The notes under the pieces were generated by a model that was not told the DNA's origin, ran no database searches, and saw only the letters and a program-made list of their open reading frames with translations. Positions 27,347 through 36,275 of a DNA stretch of 60,000 bases are shown in pieces (positions within the stretch are counted from its first letter, which is position 1; every line of letters begins with the position of its first letter). Origin of the DNA: Phenylobacterium deserti (GTDB lineage Bacteria > Pseudomonadota > Alphaproteobacteria > Caulobacterales > Caulobacteraceae); the NCBI GenBank assembly GCA_945883235.1, contig CAMCXF010000013.1:1-60000 (forward strand). The letters are read 5' to 3'. The position numbers and the translations under genes were made by a program.

Positions 27347-28126
27347 TCAGACCGACGTCAGGTTCCAGCTGCCGTTGGCATCACGACAGGCGTCAAACTG
27401 CTCGCGAATAGTCGGCTGGCCGCGCCCGTTGATTGTTTGCTCGACGCGGCGGCAGTCGCCGCTCAGGCCACCATCGACCCGTTGCGTCATTGCGCCCGAG
27501 ACGTAGCCCTGCACCAGGCCGTCTTCGACCATGGCCAGCCAGCCACCGTTAGCAGTTCCCGTGGACTGGAACTGCTCGCCGACCCGAAGGCGGTCGACAA
27601 CCGGAGAGCTGGTGTTGGGTGCCGCGCGGACATTGACGCGCGACGTCGCCGAATAGGTGCCACCGACGCTGGAAACCCGCGACGCCGGGGTCACGCCGTC
27701 GGCAAAACGCCAGCGCCCGGAAGACATGGTGCTGGATTGCCGGCTGTAGGAGCGATCCAAGACCTGGATCTGGCCGCTGGTTCCCGTCTGTGGATCGGAC
27801 CAGTTCTGGGCCGTGCCGGTGTCCAGTGCCCGCTGGAACGCCCGCTGGGCGTCAAGCTGGCTCTTGCGGTCCATCCGACATCCGATGCTGTTTCCTAGAG
27901 CGGCACCGAGGCCGGCACCAATGACGGCACCGATAGCGCGGTTGTCCCTGCTGATCTGACTGCCGGCCAAAGCGCCGACAAGACCCCCCACGACGGCACC
28001 CTTGGTGTTGGTGTTGCCTTCGGCATTGCACGAATAGAGCGATGCCAGACCCTTTGCAGACGCCGGCGGGGCCGAGACGCCGAGCGCGGTGGCGCAAAGG
28101 AAGACGACGACTGCCGAGCGAGCCAT
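27347..28126 (-). CDS. Glycine-zipper and SH3 domain envelope protein
   Basis: 259 residues with a signal peptide ending near ASA-K. Residues about 40-85 form a glycine-zipper 2TM segment (GAVVGGLVGALAGSQISRDNR, then IGAVIGAGLGAALGNSIGC), as in SlyB/Rick17kDa-like proteins. Residues about 165-225 look like a bacterial SH3 domain (SRVNVRAAPNTSSPVVDRLRVGEQF, WLAMVEDGLVQGYV), which usually binds peptidoglycan. The C-terminal RRVEQTINGRGQPTIREQFDACRDANGSW stretch is a 17 kDa-type outer-membrane antigen motif. Likely an envelope lipoprotein-like or OM-associated protein. AGGAGGAT precedes the ATG at 28126. Confidence 0.86.
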   Translation of the reverse strand: MARSAVVVFLCATALGVSAPPASAKGLASLYSCNAEGNTNTKGAVVGGLVGALAGSQISRDNRAIGAVIGAGLGAALGNSIGCRMDRKSQLDAQRAFQRALDTGTAQNWSDPQTGTSGQIQVLDRSYSRQSSTMSSGRWRFADGVTPASRVSSVGGTYSATSRVNVRAAPNTSSPVVDRLRVGEQFQSTGTANGGWLAMVEDGLVQGYVSGAMTQRVDGGLSGDCRRVEQTINGRGQPTIREQFDACRDANGSWNLTSV

Positions 28127-28225
28127 GAGGTATCCTCCTGAAAATTCCCAGAACAATGCGCTGATCTGTCGCCGTCATCCAAGCCCGGAAGTCGCGGGTC
28201 GCGCGATTGTCATCAGCATGGTCGC

Positions 28226-28254
28226 TTGAACTCCCCCGCCGTGACGGCCTATCG
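28226..28254 (+). promoter_or_regulatory. Possible promoter of tRNA-Leu
   Basis: TTGAAC (28226-28231) lies 17 bases before CTATCG (28249-28254), about 12 bases from the tRNA 5' end. The -35 is good and the -10 weak, so this is tentative. Confidence 0.35.
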
Positions 28255-28265
28255 CTAGGGGCAAT

Positions 28266-28352
28266 GCGGGCGTGGCGGAATCGGTAGACGCAACGGACTT
28301 AAAATCCGTTTTCGGTAACGAAGTGTCGGTTCAAGTCCGACCGCCCGCACCA
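28266..28352 (+). tRNA. tRNA-Leu (anticodon UAA)
   Basis: 87 bases. The acceptor stem GCGGGCG pairs with CGCCCGC near the 3' end, followed by discriminator A and an encoded CCA (28350-28352). The anticodon stem is ACGGA with TCCGT, loop CTTAAAA, giving anticodon UAA. The long variable arm (TTTCGGTAACGAAGT region) is typical of a class II leucine tRNA, and the T loop GTTCAAGTC is present. Confidence 0.97.
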
Positions 28353-28399
28353 GGCCCAGCTTGTGGCCCATGATGACGGCGTAGAGGGAGTAATGTGGC

Positions 28400-29581
28400 A
28401 TGAATCTGGAACCGAGCACCGAAGACCTGGCCTTTCAGGGCGAAATCCGGGCGTTCCTCGACGCCAAACTGACGCCGGAACTCCGCGCCGCCGGGCGCCT
28501 GATGACCAGCGTATTCTGCGAGCCCAGGTTCAGTCTGCCCTGGCAGCGAATTCTGAATGCGCAGGGCTGGGCGGCGCCCAGTTGGCCGAAGGAATATGGC
28601 GGTCCGGGCTGGAACGAGTTGCAGCGCTCGATATTTGCCGCCGAGTGTGCGCGCGCGGGCACGCCAGGCCTGTCGCCCATGGGCCTGCGCATGGTGGGTC
28701 CCGTGATCATGGGATACGGCACGCCGGAACAGAAGGCCCACTATCTGCCCCGTATCCTGTCCGGCGAGGACTACTGGTGCCAGGGCTACTCCGAGCCAGG
28801 ATCCGGGTCGGATCTCGCGTCACTGCAGCTGCGCGCTACAAGTGATGGAGATCATTATGTTCTCTCCGGCTCGAAAATCTGGACAACACATGCGCAATTC
28901 GCCACCCGGATGTTTTGCCTGGTGCGTACCAACAGTGAAGGCAAGCCGCAGCAGGGCATTACATTCCTCTTGCTCGACATGGCTTCGCCGGGTGTTTCTG
29001 TTAAGCCAATCATCACCCTGGCCGGCGAGCATGAAGTCAACCAGGTGTTCTTCGACGACGTCCGGGTACCGAAGGCCAATCGGATCGGCGAGGAGAACCA
29101 GGGTTGGACGGTCGCCAAGTATCTGCTCGAGTTTGAACGCGGCGGCGGTTCCGCGCCGGGTCTCAAGGTGGGGCTCGAGCATGCGGCCAAAGTTGCCGCC
29201 GAGGCCTTCGGCGATGACCCGCACCATCGCCGCCGCCTGGCCGAAGCCCAGATCGAAATCGAAGCGATAAACATGTCTGAAAAACGGGTGTTGAGCCTGC
29301 TAGCCGGCGGCAAGAATCCAGGGCCCGCGTCATCGATGCTGAAGATCAACGGCACCGAAGCGCGCCAACGCCTTGATGAAATCGCGATCACCGCGCTGGG
29401 TTTGTACGCTGGCGTCGACCAACCATCCGCGCGGGAACCCGGATCAAATGTCGATCCGGTCGGTCCGGGGGCTGGCATGACAGCCATGCCGCGCTATCTT
29501 AACAATCGAGCCGCCTCTATCTACGGCGGTTCCAACGAAATCCAGAGGGACATCATCGCCCGGCTCGTGCTGGGGTTGTGA
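28400..29581 (+). CDS. Acyl-CoA dehydrogenase
   Basis: 393 residues with the family plan: N-terminal helices, the mid beta domain with WCQGYSEPGSGSDLASLQ (residue about 130) and the flavin-binding GSKIWTTHAQ. The C-terminal helices include the motif SIYGGSNEIQRDIIARLVLGL. It introduces a double bond into an acyl-CoA with FAD; the chain length and branching are not readable. It is followed 16 bases later by a LiuR-like MerR regulator, suggesting control of branched-chain or fatty acid catabolism. Confidence 0.92.
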   Translation: MNLEPSTEDLAFQGEIRAFLDAKLTPELRAAGRLMTSVFCEPRFSLPWQRILNAQGWAAPSWPKEYGGPGWNELQRSIFAAECARAGTPGLSPMGLRMVGPVIMGYGTPEQKAHYLPRILSGEDYWCQGYSEPGSGSDLASLQLRATSDGDHYVLSGSKIWTTHAQFATRMFCLVRTNSEGKPQQGITFLLLDMASPGVSVKPIITLAGEHEVNQVFFDDVRVPKANRIGEENQGWTVAKYLLEFERGGGSAPGLKVGLEHAAKVAAEAFGDDPHHRRRLAEAQIEIEAINMSEKRVLSLLAGGKNPGPASSMLKINGTEARQRLDEIAITALGLYAGVDQPSAREPGSNVDPVGPGAGMTAMPRYLNNRAASIYGGSNEIQRDIIARLVLGL

Positions 29582-29597
29582 CAAGAGGGAACCGTCG

Positions 29598-30017
29598 ATG
29601 ACCATGCTGACCAATCTGCGCCGGCCGCCTTACCGGACCTATTCCATCACCCAGCTTTGCCGTGAGTTCAGCGCGACCCCGCGTGCGCTGCGGTTCTATG
29701 AGGAGCAGGGACTGTTGACCCCGGCCCGTCGTGATCTGGCGCGGGTTTACTCCTACAAGGACCGTGCGCGGTTGCAATTGATCCTGCGCGGTCGACGCGT
29801 AGGGCTCTCGATCGCCGAGATCCGCGACATCCTCGATCTCTACGAAGAAAAGGGTGAAGCCGTACAGAACGCCCAGGCGCTGCGCGTATTCCGGCAAAGG
29901 ATCGAGCAACTGGAAACTCAGCGGCAAGAGGTCGAGGACGCGATACAAACGTTGAAGGCCGCCGCCGGCCGGTTGGCCCGCCAGCATCCGGAAGCAGTGC
30001 AGGAAATCGGGGCTTAA
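29598..30017 (+). CDS. MerR family regulator, LiuR-like
   Basis: 139 residues. The N-terminal winged helix is YSITQLCREFSATPRALRFYEEQGLL, followed by the RVYSYKDRARLQLILRGRRVGLSIAEI helices. A coiled coil (about 90-130) is the dimerisation part, and there is no Cys-rich metal site. The wording strongly recalls LiuR-type regulators that control leucine and fatty-acid degradation genes; this fits its place just after an acyl-CoA dehydrogenase. The effector and sites are not visible. Confidence 0.88.
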   Translation: MTMLTNLRRPPYRTYSITQLCREFSATPRALRFYEEQGLLTPARRDLARVYSYKDRARLQLILRGRRVGLSIAEIRDILDLYEEKGEAVQNAQALRVFRQRIEQLETQRQEVEDAIQTLKAAAGRLARQHPEAVQEIGA

Positions 30018-30032
30018 CGCTCCCGCCTTGGG

Positions 30033-31691
30033 TTAGACGCAGACCACGCCTGCGCGCGCTTCAGAGTACTGTCCGCCCGCATAGGCGACCTGGCCGTTGA
30101 CCAGCACGGTATCAATGCCCGTGGCGGCGCGGACGTAGCGCATGCCGTTGCCGGGCATGTCGAAGGCGGGCCGCTCCTCGCCGCGACCGATGGTGGCCGC
30201 ATCGAAGATCACGATGTCCGCAGCCTTGCCAGCCTCCAGGCGCCCACGATCCTTCAGGCCCCAGATGTCGGCGGTTTCGGCGGTGAGCTTGGCGACCGCC
30301 TGTTCAAGGCTGAGCGCGCCGGATTTCCGAACGAACTCGCTGAACAGATAGCCGGTGTCGCCATAGGTCGAGAACGACGCCAGATGTGCGCCGCCGTCGC
30401 TGGCCCCAATGTGCACCAGCGGGTGGGCCAGCATCGGGCCGATGCGGTCGGTGACTTCGTGCCCGGCGTTCGCGCTGAGCAGGGCCACATCAAGGCCGTG
30501 CTCAAGCGACAGATTGATCAGGGCCAGGGCCGTCACCTCGCCACGGTCTTTGGCGATATCCGAAAGCGTTCTACCCGTCAGTTCCACAGGCGCGCCGTCG
30601 CCACCCCGGACAACCAGACGGCCCATCATACGTTCACCACCATCGGGACCGGTGTCTGCGACCATTTTCGCGACGGTTTCGGGGTCGCGCAGAGCGGCAA
30701 TGCGCTGCTCCAGCGGCTGGCGCAGGATGCGGACCCAGCGGGGCAGGCGCGCAAAGAACAGGCTGGGGCGAAGCAGGCTGAAACTGATGTCGATGGGTCG
30801 CGTCTGCATCTGCGGCCAGACCCGTGCACCGCGGGAGAACTGTTCCTCAACGCGGGCCACGGTGCGGGCCACGTTATCGGGCGTCGCAGTGCTGTCGAAC
30901 ACCGGCGAGAAGGTGGTGGGTATGTTGTGCTTCAGGCTGAGCTCGGCCAGCTGGTCGATGCGCGCGATAGTGATGTCGATGGCGTAGAATTCGGGCACGA
31001 TCTGCAGCATCCGGCCGTATTCGCCGAGCACGGCTGAAAGGGCGTCAAGCTCTTCGAACTGAGCAAAGCGACTGGGCACAGGGCGGCCATTTTCGTCGAC
31101 GTCGACAAAGCTGGTGGACAGGCCGACGGCACCGGCGTCGAGGCACTCGCGCAACATGTCCTGCATGGCCGAGATTTCTCCTGCGTCGGCGGCGCGTTCC
31201 TGTGCGTGCGGGCCCATGACCCACAGGCGGATGACGCTGTGCCCGACCAAGGGCGCGACATTGATCGAGAGGCTCTTCTCGATGGCGGCGCGGTAGCCGG
31301 CGAAGTCTTCCCAGGTCCATTCAAACGCCTCAGTGAAGGCGGCTGGCGGCATTTCCTCGATCTGCTGGAACATGCCGATGACCTGCTGGCGATCCGCCGC
31401 CCGCAAGGGTGCGAGCGACAGGGAGCAGTTGCCGGGCACGACGCAGGTTATGCCGTGCTCAAGGGCTGGCTTGGCCGCGCCGTCCCAGAGTAGCTGAACG
31501 TCAAAGTGGGTATGTGGGTCGATGAACCCGGGGGCTACGATGCGGCCCTCAGCCTCGACGAAACGCAACGCATCGCCCGTGATTTGGCCGACCGCGACGA
31601 TCTTGCCGTCCTGCACCGCGACATCGCCCAGGTACCCCGGCGCGCCGGAGCCATCCACGACCAGCCCGCCACGAACAATGACGTCGTACAT
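30033..31691 (-). CDS. N-acyl-D-amino-acid deacylase family amidohydrolase
   Basis: 552 residues. The amidohydrolase fold is marked by GFIDPHTHFDVQLLWD near residue 60, with HTHFD the metal-binding pair, and by IGASDGGAHLASFSTYGDTGY near residue 430. The adjacent EHGITCVVPGNCSLSLAP stretch is typical of D-aminoacylases. It probably removes acyl groups from N-acyl-D-amino acids or related amides in the cytoplasm. Its ATG at 31691 starts one base after the stop of the small protein upstream, so it is the last gene of a tightly coupled four-gene unit headed by a thiolase. Confidence 0.9.
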   Translation of the reverse strand: MYDVIVRGGLVVDGSGAPGYLGDVAVQDGKIVAVGQITGDALRFVEAEGRIVAPGFIDPHTHFDVQLLWDGAAKPALEHGITCVVPGNCSLSLAPLRAADRQQVIGMFQQIEEMPPAAFTEAFEWTWEDFAGYRAAIEKSLSINVAPLVGHSVIRLWVMGPHAQERAADAGEISAMQDMLRECLDAGAVGLSTSFVDVDENGRPVPSRFAQFEELDALSAVLGEYGRMLQIVPEFYAIDITIARIDQLAELSLKHNIPTTFSPVFDSTATPDNVARTVARVEEQFSRGARVWPQMQTRPIDISFSLLRPSLFFARLPRWVRILRQPLEQRIAALRDPETVAKMVADTGPDGGERMMGRLVVRGGDGAPVELTGRTLSDIAKDRGEVTALALINLSLEHGLDVALLSANAGHEVTDRIGPMLAHPLVHIGASDGGAHLASFSTYGDTGYLFSEFVRKSGALSLEQAVAKLTAETADIWGLKDRGRLEAGKAADIVIFDAATIGRGEERPAFDMPGNGMRYVRAATGIDTVLVNGQVAYAGGQYSEARAGVVCV

Positions 31692-31692
31692 C

Positions 31693-31905
31693 CTACAGAC
31701 CCTCCACGATCCGGCGCCAGGACTGGCCGGTCAGTTCATCCACATGGGCCGCCCCACAGGTCTTCATCAGTTTCAGGCCGGTGGCCTCATCCAGCACCAC
31801 TGGGCTCTCCGCGCCATTCGGATGGCGCAGATTGACCAGCAGCTCCGCAGAGCCGTCATGACCGGCGACAATCTGGGCCCCGATGATGATGGCTTCGGCG
31901 CTCAT
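31693..31905 (-). CDS. Small unknown protein in the thiolase operon
   Basis: 70 residues. I do not recognise a family. The sequence is well formed (ELLVNLRHPNGAESPVVLDEATGLKLM, then HVDELTGQSWRRIVEGL) without signal peptide or membrane segment, so it is likely cytosolic. Its ATG overlaps the stop of the LysM-like gene by four bases (ATGA), and its own stop is followed after one base by the deacylase start. Such overlap usually means translational coupling and a shared task with its neighbours. Confidence 0.72.
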   Translation of the reverse strand: MSAEAIIIGAQIVAGHDGSAELLVNLRHPNGAESPVVLDEATGLKLMKTCGAAHVDELTGQSWRRIVEGL

Positions 31906-32108
31906 CCGATGGGTGGTTCGATGAAAACAACGTCGGACCCCAGCAGCAGGCCGGGCGGCCTGCGCATCGCGAAGATGTGCAGGTTCCAGCTGCGGATAGC
32001 ATCGACCGCCGCGCCCTGATCCTGATCGGGCAGGGCGCGATCGGCGATCTCTTCCACGGTCTCGCCCGGCCCCGGGGTTACGAACCGGCGCTGGAGCGAG
32101 AGGGCCAT
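31902..32108 (-). CDS. LysM-like 68-residue cytosolic protein in the thiolase operon
   Basis: No signal peptide. The sequence FVTPGPGETVEEIADRAL, followed by AVDAIRSWN and LLLGSDVVFIEPP, matches the shape of a LysM or phage tail protein X domain. These are the PG-x-T-x-x-x-I-A opening, a middle I-x-x-x-N and a final G-x-x-x-x-I. LysM normally binds peptidoglycan or chitin; why one would sit in the cytoplasm between a thiolase and a deacylase is unclear. Its start overlaps the thiolase stop by one base (TGATG). The fold assignment is inference. Confidence 0.72.
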   Translation of the reverse strand: MALSLQRRFVTPGPGETVEEIADRALPDQDQGAAVDAIRSWNLHIFAMRRPPGLLLGSDVVFIEPPIG

Positions 32109-33358
32109 CAGAGCATCTCGACGATGATGGCAGGTGCCATGCCGCCGGCGGCGCACATGGTGACCAGGCCGCGCTTGAGGCCGCGCCGCTCAAGTTCGTC
32201 GACGATGGTGCCGATCAGCATCGATCCGGTGGCACCGATCGGGTGACCCAGCGCCATGGCACCGCCGTTCACGTTGACCTTCTCGCGGTCCAGCTTGAGG
32301 TCTCGGATGAATTTTTCGGCGACGACGGCAAAGGCTTCGTTGATTTCCCACAGGTCGATGTCGTCCGGGGTCAGGCCGGCCTTCTTCAGAACCTTCAGGG
32401 CCGCCGGCACCGGAGCGTTGAGCATCAGCGTCGGGCTGTCGCCCATGTTGGCCATGGCCACGACGCGGGCGCGGGGCTTCAGGCCGTGCTTCTTTGCGTA
32501 GTCGCCCGAGGCCAGCAGCACCGCACCGGAACCGTCGACGACGCCCGAGGAGTTCCCGGCGTGGTGGAAGTGCTGGATCTTCAGGTCGGGGTACACCCGG
32601 TTGATCAGGCCGGCGAAGGTGGTGCCCTTGGCGTCCAGCAGAACATTGGCCATCGCCTCGAACGAAGCCTTCAGTGCGGCCAGGCCTTCCTTCGTGGTCT
32701 GCGGACGGGGGAATTCCTCGTGGTCGAGCGCGAGCGTGCCATCGTCATGGAACACCGGGATCAGCGCGCGGTCGAAGTGGCCGTTGCGGATGGCGTAGTC
32801 GGCGCGCTGCTGGCTGACCAGGGCCAGGTCGTCCAGCGCCTCGCGGCTGATGCCTTCCAGGGTGGCGATGGCGTCCGCGCAGATGCCCTGGTGCGATTGG
32901 GGGTGCTGGGCGCGCAGGTGAAGGTTACCGGAGTCCATTAGCATGGGGCCGGCTTCCGGATCCGGCTTCGGGGCGCTTGAGGCCGTATACGACATCATTT
33001 CGCAACCGCCGGCGATGACGAGGTCTTCCATGCCTGACATGATCTGGGCGGCGGCAAGGTTCACGGCGGTGATGCCGGAGCCGCAATAACGGTCCAGGGT
33101 GACGCCGCTGGCCTTGACGTCGTAACCGGCGTCAAGAGCGGCCATGCGGCCCATGTCACCGCCCTGCTTCCCGCGCTGGGACGATGTACCCCAGATGATG
33201 TCGTCGACATCGGCGGTGTTCAGGCTGTTGCGTTCTGCCAGGGCCTTCAGGACTGCGGCGCCCAGGCGCTGCGGGTGAAGGTCGGCGAGGGCGCCTTTGC
33301 CCACCTTGCCGATGCCGCGCGGGGTGCGGCAGGAGTCGATGATGTAGGCTTCGGTCAT
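32108..33358 (-). CDS. Thiolase family acetyl-CoA acetyltransferase
   Basis: 416 residues. The active-site set is complete: nucleophile C92 in DRYCGSG, WEINEAFAVV, the His in ALGHPIGATG, and the acid/base Cys in TMCAAGGMAPA near the end. It condenses or splits acetyl-CoA units. Longer insert sequences around residues 130-170 (EAGPMLMDSGNLHLRAQ) resemble the subgroup annotated as degradative thiolases. It heads an operon with the LysM-like, small unknown and deacylase genes. Confidence 0.93.
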   Translation of the reverse strand: MTEAYIIDSCRTPRGIGKVGKGALADLHPQRLGAAVLKALAERNSLNTADVDDIIWGTSSQRGKQGGDMGRMAALDAGYDVKASGVTLDRYCGSGITAVNLAAAQIMSGMEDLVIAGGCEMMSYTASSAPKPDPEAGPMLMDSGNLHLRAQHPQSHQGICADAIATLEGISREALDDLALVSQQRADYAIRNGHFDRALIPVFHDDGTLALDHEEFPRPQTTKEGLAALKASFEAMANVLLDAKGTTFAGLINRVYPDLKIQHFHHAGNSSGVVDGSGAVLLASGDYAKKHGLKPRARVVAMANMGDSPTLMLNAPVPAALKVLKKAGLTPDDIDLWEINEAFAVVAEKFIRDLKLDREKVNVNGGAMALGHPIGATGSMLIGTIVDELERRGLKRGLVTMCAAGGMAPAIIVEML

Positions 33359-33503
33359 GATGTTTCCTCGAGCAATGGATAGCCGTGGTTGGAGGGAAGA
33401 ATCCGCTCTGGACCCTAGGTCAGTCTAGTAGGAATTCTTGGACAGGTGAGCGCGCCCTTGCGAAGGCTGATGATGAAGCAACAAAACGGGGAGGGGAACG
33501 ACG

Positions 33504-34550
33504 ATGACGCTGAAACTGATGGTGCTTGCCGCGCTCGGCATGTTGGTGGCCGGCCCGGCTCTGGCCCGGGATGTCGGCGGCGTTGCCTGCAAGACGCCGC
33601 AGCCGGTGCGTTGCGATGGCGAGGCCTGTTCGACCGGCGGCGCGCTGGCCGACCTGGGCAACGCCACCGACGCCAAGTCGGGGCGGAAGTTCTTTCTCGA
33701 TTATCCCTGCGATCTGAAGCCAGGCGAGCAGGTCACGTTCATCCTGAACCTTCATGGCGCCGGGTCCGTCGGGAACTGGCAGCGTCACTACTTTCCCGCC
33801 TCCGACTACGTTCAAACACACCGGCTGGTGGTGGCTACGCCGACAGCCGCGACGCTCGGGACGATGGGCTCCGGACCTGGCGTGCGTCGCTGGGACGCCG
33901 CTGCCGACGACGCCCATCTGCAGAACATCACTGACTTCGTGTTCGGTGCCTTTGGCAGGTCAAAAATTCGCTCGATGTGGCTTGCTGGCCATAGCCAGGG
34001 CGGGTTCACCTCCAGCCGGATCGTCTGCAACGACTTTTTCAGGGGCAAGGTGGACGGCTGGCTCAGCCTGTCCGGTGGCCGAGTCGGCCAAGCACCGTTT
34101 GTGGTCGCGTTCGGCCCGCCCAAGTTAGACGGATCACCCCCTGACCCGCGCCCGCGCGGCGCGAGCCCGTTGGGTAGCGGCGCGGCACCAGCCTGCGACT
34201 TCTCCCACGTCTTCACGATCGGTCAGTATGAGATCGAAACCCTGCCCACCACATCACCCTTCGCCGAGCGCTTCCAGTGCGCGACCCGTGTCCGCGAAAA
34301 GGACATTGTCGACACCAGGGCCGGCTATGTCTGGGACTATGCCCGCGCCGGCTACAAGGTCTGGGGCATGAAGGCGCGGCCGGGCGTATCCGAGGTGTTC
34401 ACCTATCCCAACTGCAAGGGCGACCGGGTCGTCGCCGACGTCGTGCGGATGGACAAGGGCCACACCGAAGGCCTGGAACCCAGGGTCACTGAAGCGCTGG
34501 TTAAGATGATCGTATCGGCACCAGGCGGCAAGGCGCAGAGCGGTACCTGA
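33504..34550 (+). CDS. Secreted alpha/beta-hydrolase-like protein
   Basis: 348 residues with a signal peptide ending near ALA-R. A catalytic-like nucleophile elbow AGHSQGGFTSSR is near residue 165, with a downstream Asp/His candidate (VVRMDKGHTEGL near residue 320). An LNLHGAGSVGNW stretch provides the oxyanion-hole loop. Several Cys pairs suggest disulfides. It is likely a periplasmic or secreted esterase or peptidase of the polyhydroxybutyrate-depolymerase type, but the substrate is not clear. It converges on the next gene with no gap. Confidence 0.78.
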   Translation: MTLKLMVLAALGMLVAGPALARDVGGVACKTPQPVRCDGEACSTGGALADLGNATDAKSGRKFFLDYPCDLKPGEQVTFILNLHGAGSVGNWQRHYFPASDYVQTHRLVVATPTAATLGTMGSGPGVRRWDAAADDAHLQNITDFVFGAFGRSKIRSMWLAGHSQGGFTSSRIVCNDFFRGKVDGWLSLSGGRVGQAPFVVAFGPPKLDGSPPDPRPRGASPLGSGAAPACDFSHVFTIGQYEIETLPTTSPFAERFQCATRVREKDIVDTRAGYVWDYARAGYKVWGMKARPGVSEVFTYPNCKGDRVVADVVRMDKGHTEGLEPRVTEALVKMIVSAPGGKAQSGT

Positions 34551-35315
34551 TCAGTATCCGCATTCGCCGAGCGCGGCGGGCAGCACCCGCGTCAGGCGTT
34601 CAGCGACGGCCTTTTGACCCGCTGCGTCGGCGAGAAGGTCCTGGCGCACCTCCAGCTCCACGTAATCGAGGCCGCGCCGGATGGCGTGATAAGGCACCGT
34701 GAAGTCGACGCCATCCATCTTGTAGGGCTCATTGTCGCCGACTTGGGGCCGGTCAGCCTCAGCGCGCAACTGGGCCAGCATGGCATCGGAAAAGGCGCTG
34801 CCGCCCAGATGCAGCACGCTGAACTGCCAGGGACGCTGGAACCCCTGCATCACCGGCGTGAATGAGTGCAGGGCCACGACAATCGTGGGCATCCCACGCG
34901 CTGCCCGGGCGTCGAGCTCCGCCGCAATGCGATTATGGTAGGGCGTGAAGATGCCGGCGACGCGGGCCGACCGCTCGTGTTCGTCAATTGCAAGATTGCC
35001 GGGAACCGTTGTTCCGTCACTGATCTCCGGTACGGCGTCGGCGCGCATCGGATCGCGATTGCTGTCGATCACCAGCCTGGAAAAACGCTGTGAAATGAAA
35101 GTCGCGTCCAGGGTGCGAGCCAGTCGCTGCCCAAGGCCAAAGACACCGATGTCCCAGCCGATATGGCGGGCCAGATCGGCCTCCATGAGGCCCAGCTGCG
35201 CCAGTTCCGGCGGCACCTCGCGCCCCGCATGATCGCCCAGCAACAGAAACGGCGACGAGGTGCCTGAATTGGCAACAAGTGCCGGGTCCGCCCATCCCAT
35301 GTAGCCGGTTCGCAT
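34551..35315 (-). CDS. N-formylglutamate amidohydrolase family protein
   Basis: 254 residues. The family pattern is clear: LGDHAGREVPPELAQLGL near residue 27, HIGWDIGVFGLG, SRLVIDSNRDPM, YHNRIAAELD, VVALHSFTPVMQG. The enzymes hydrolyse N-formyl-L-glutamate at the end of one histidine degradation route, or related N-acyl compounds. No other hut genes are nearby, so the substrate is uncertain. No signal peptide. Confidence 0.87.
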   Translation of the reverse strand: MRTGYMGWADPALVANSGTSSPFLLLGDHAGREVPPELAQLGLMEADLARHIGWDIGVFGLGQRLARTLDATFISQRFSRLVIDSNRDPMRADAVPEISDGTTVPGNLAIDEHERSARVAGIFTPYHNRIAAELDARAARGMPTIVVALHSFTPVMQGFQRPWQFSVLHLGGSAFSDAMLAQLRAEADRPQVGDNEPYKMDGVDFTVPYHAIRRGLDYVELEVRQDLLADAAGQKAVAERLTRVLPAALGECGY

Positions 35316-35442
35316 GGTTGTCCCTTTGGCTTTCGTCCAGCGATTTTGGTATGGAAGCGGGCGTAGCGGTCAAGGCTGTCGGCTCGACCCGATCGCGGCG
35401 ATCCCGAAAACATGAATCGGGCTGTTGGCCCAAGGAACCTTG

Positions 35443-36246
35443 ATGCGCATTCGGTGCGGTTACGAGATCACCTACCAGTGCCCGGCACCCACGCCCATGT
35501 TGTTGATGCTGAATGTGCGGCCGGAGCGGCTGTCGGATCTGGAGACCCCGGATGTGATCCGCAGTTCTCCCCCGATCCCACTGACCCAGTACCGCGATCA
35601 GTTTGGCAATCTCTGCAGCCGGATCCTGGCACCCGCCGGCCGGTTCACGCTGAGCTCCGATTTCGTGATCCGGGATAGCGGACTGCCGGATCCGGTATTT
35701 GCGGACGCCTGGCAGATCCCGGTCGATCTGCTGCCGGACGACGTGATCGTCTTCCTGTTGGGCTCAAGATACTGCGACACACAGGAACTGAATGAAGTCG
35801 CTTGGAGCCTGTTTGCTGATGTCCCGGCGGGTTGGGCGCGGGCCCAGGCCATCGTCCAGTACGTTCACGACCGGATCACCTTTGGCTACGAGTTCGCCCG
35901 GCCAAACAAGTCCGCGACTGACGCGCATGAGGAGCGCAATGGCGTTTGCCGGGACTATGCGCACCTGGCGATCACATTGTGCCGCTGCATGAACATCCCG
36001 GCCCGGTACTGTACGGGCTACATTGGCGATATCGACTTTCCGCCGGTCGGCGACATGGACTTCAGCGCCTGGATCGAGGTCTATCTGGGGGGGCAATGGC
36101 GAACGCTGGATGCGCGTCACAACACACCGCGGATCGGGCGGATCATGATGGCCATGGGGCGTGACGCCACCGACGTTGCGATCATCACCAATTTCGGGCC
36201 GGCGTTCCTGGCCGATTTCAAGGTGACCGCCGAGGAACTGCCATAG
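35443..36246 (+). CDS. Transglutaminase-like protein
   Basis: 267 residues. An N-terminal beta domain is followed by the transglutaminase-like core: HDRITFGYEF, then catalytic Cys169 in NGVCRDYAHLAITLC, and D223 in TLDARHNTP. At the place where many members have His (xHAWxE), this protein reads DFSAWIEVY, with Ser208. Other members may use a different His, so this can mean an altered or lost activity or just a subfamily. ATG 35443 follows AAGGA at 6 bases; a TTG start at 35425 is less likely. Confidence 0.82.
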   Translation: MRIRCGYEITYQCPAPTPMLLMLNVRPERLSDLETPDVIRSSPPIPLTQYRDQFGNLCSRILAPAGRFTLSSDFVIRDSGLPDPVFADAWQIPVDLLPDDVIVFLLGSRYCDTQELNEVAWSLFADVPAGWARAQAIVQYVHDRITFGYEFARPNKSATDAHEERNGVCRDYAHLAITLCRCMNIPARYCTGYIGDIDFPPVGDMDFSAWIEVYLGGQWRTLDARHNTPRIGRIMMAMGRDATDVAIITNFGPAFLADFKVTAEELP

Positions 36247-36275
36247 GCGACGGTCGTGAACCGAAATATTCTTGT

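Noticed and set aside
28266..28352. tRNA-Leu as an integration site for a mobile element
   Set aside because: No integrase, no repeated tRNA 3' end and no phage genes were seen on either side.
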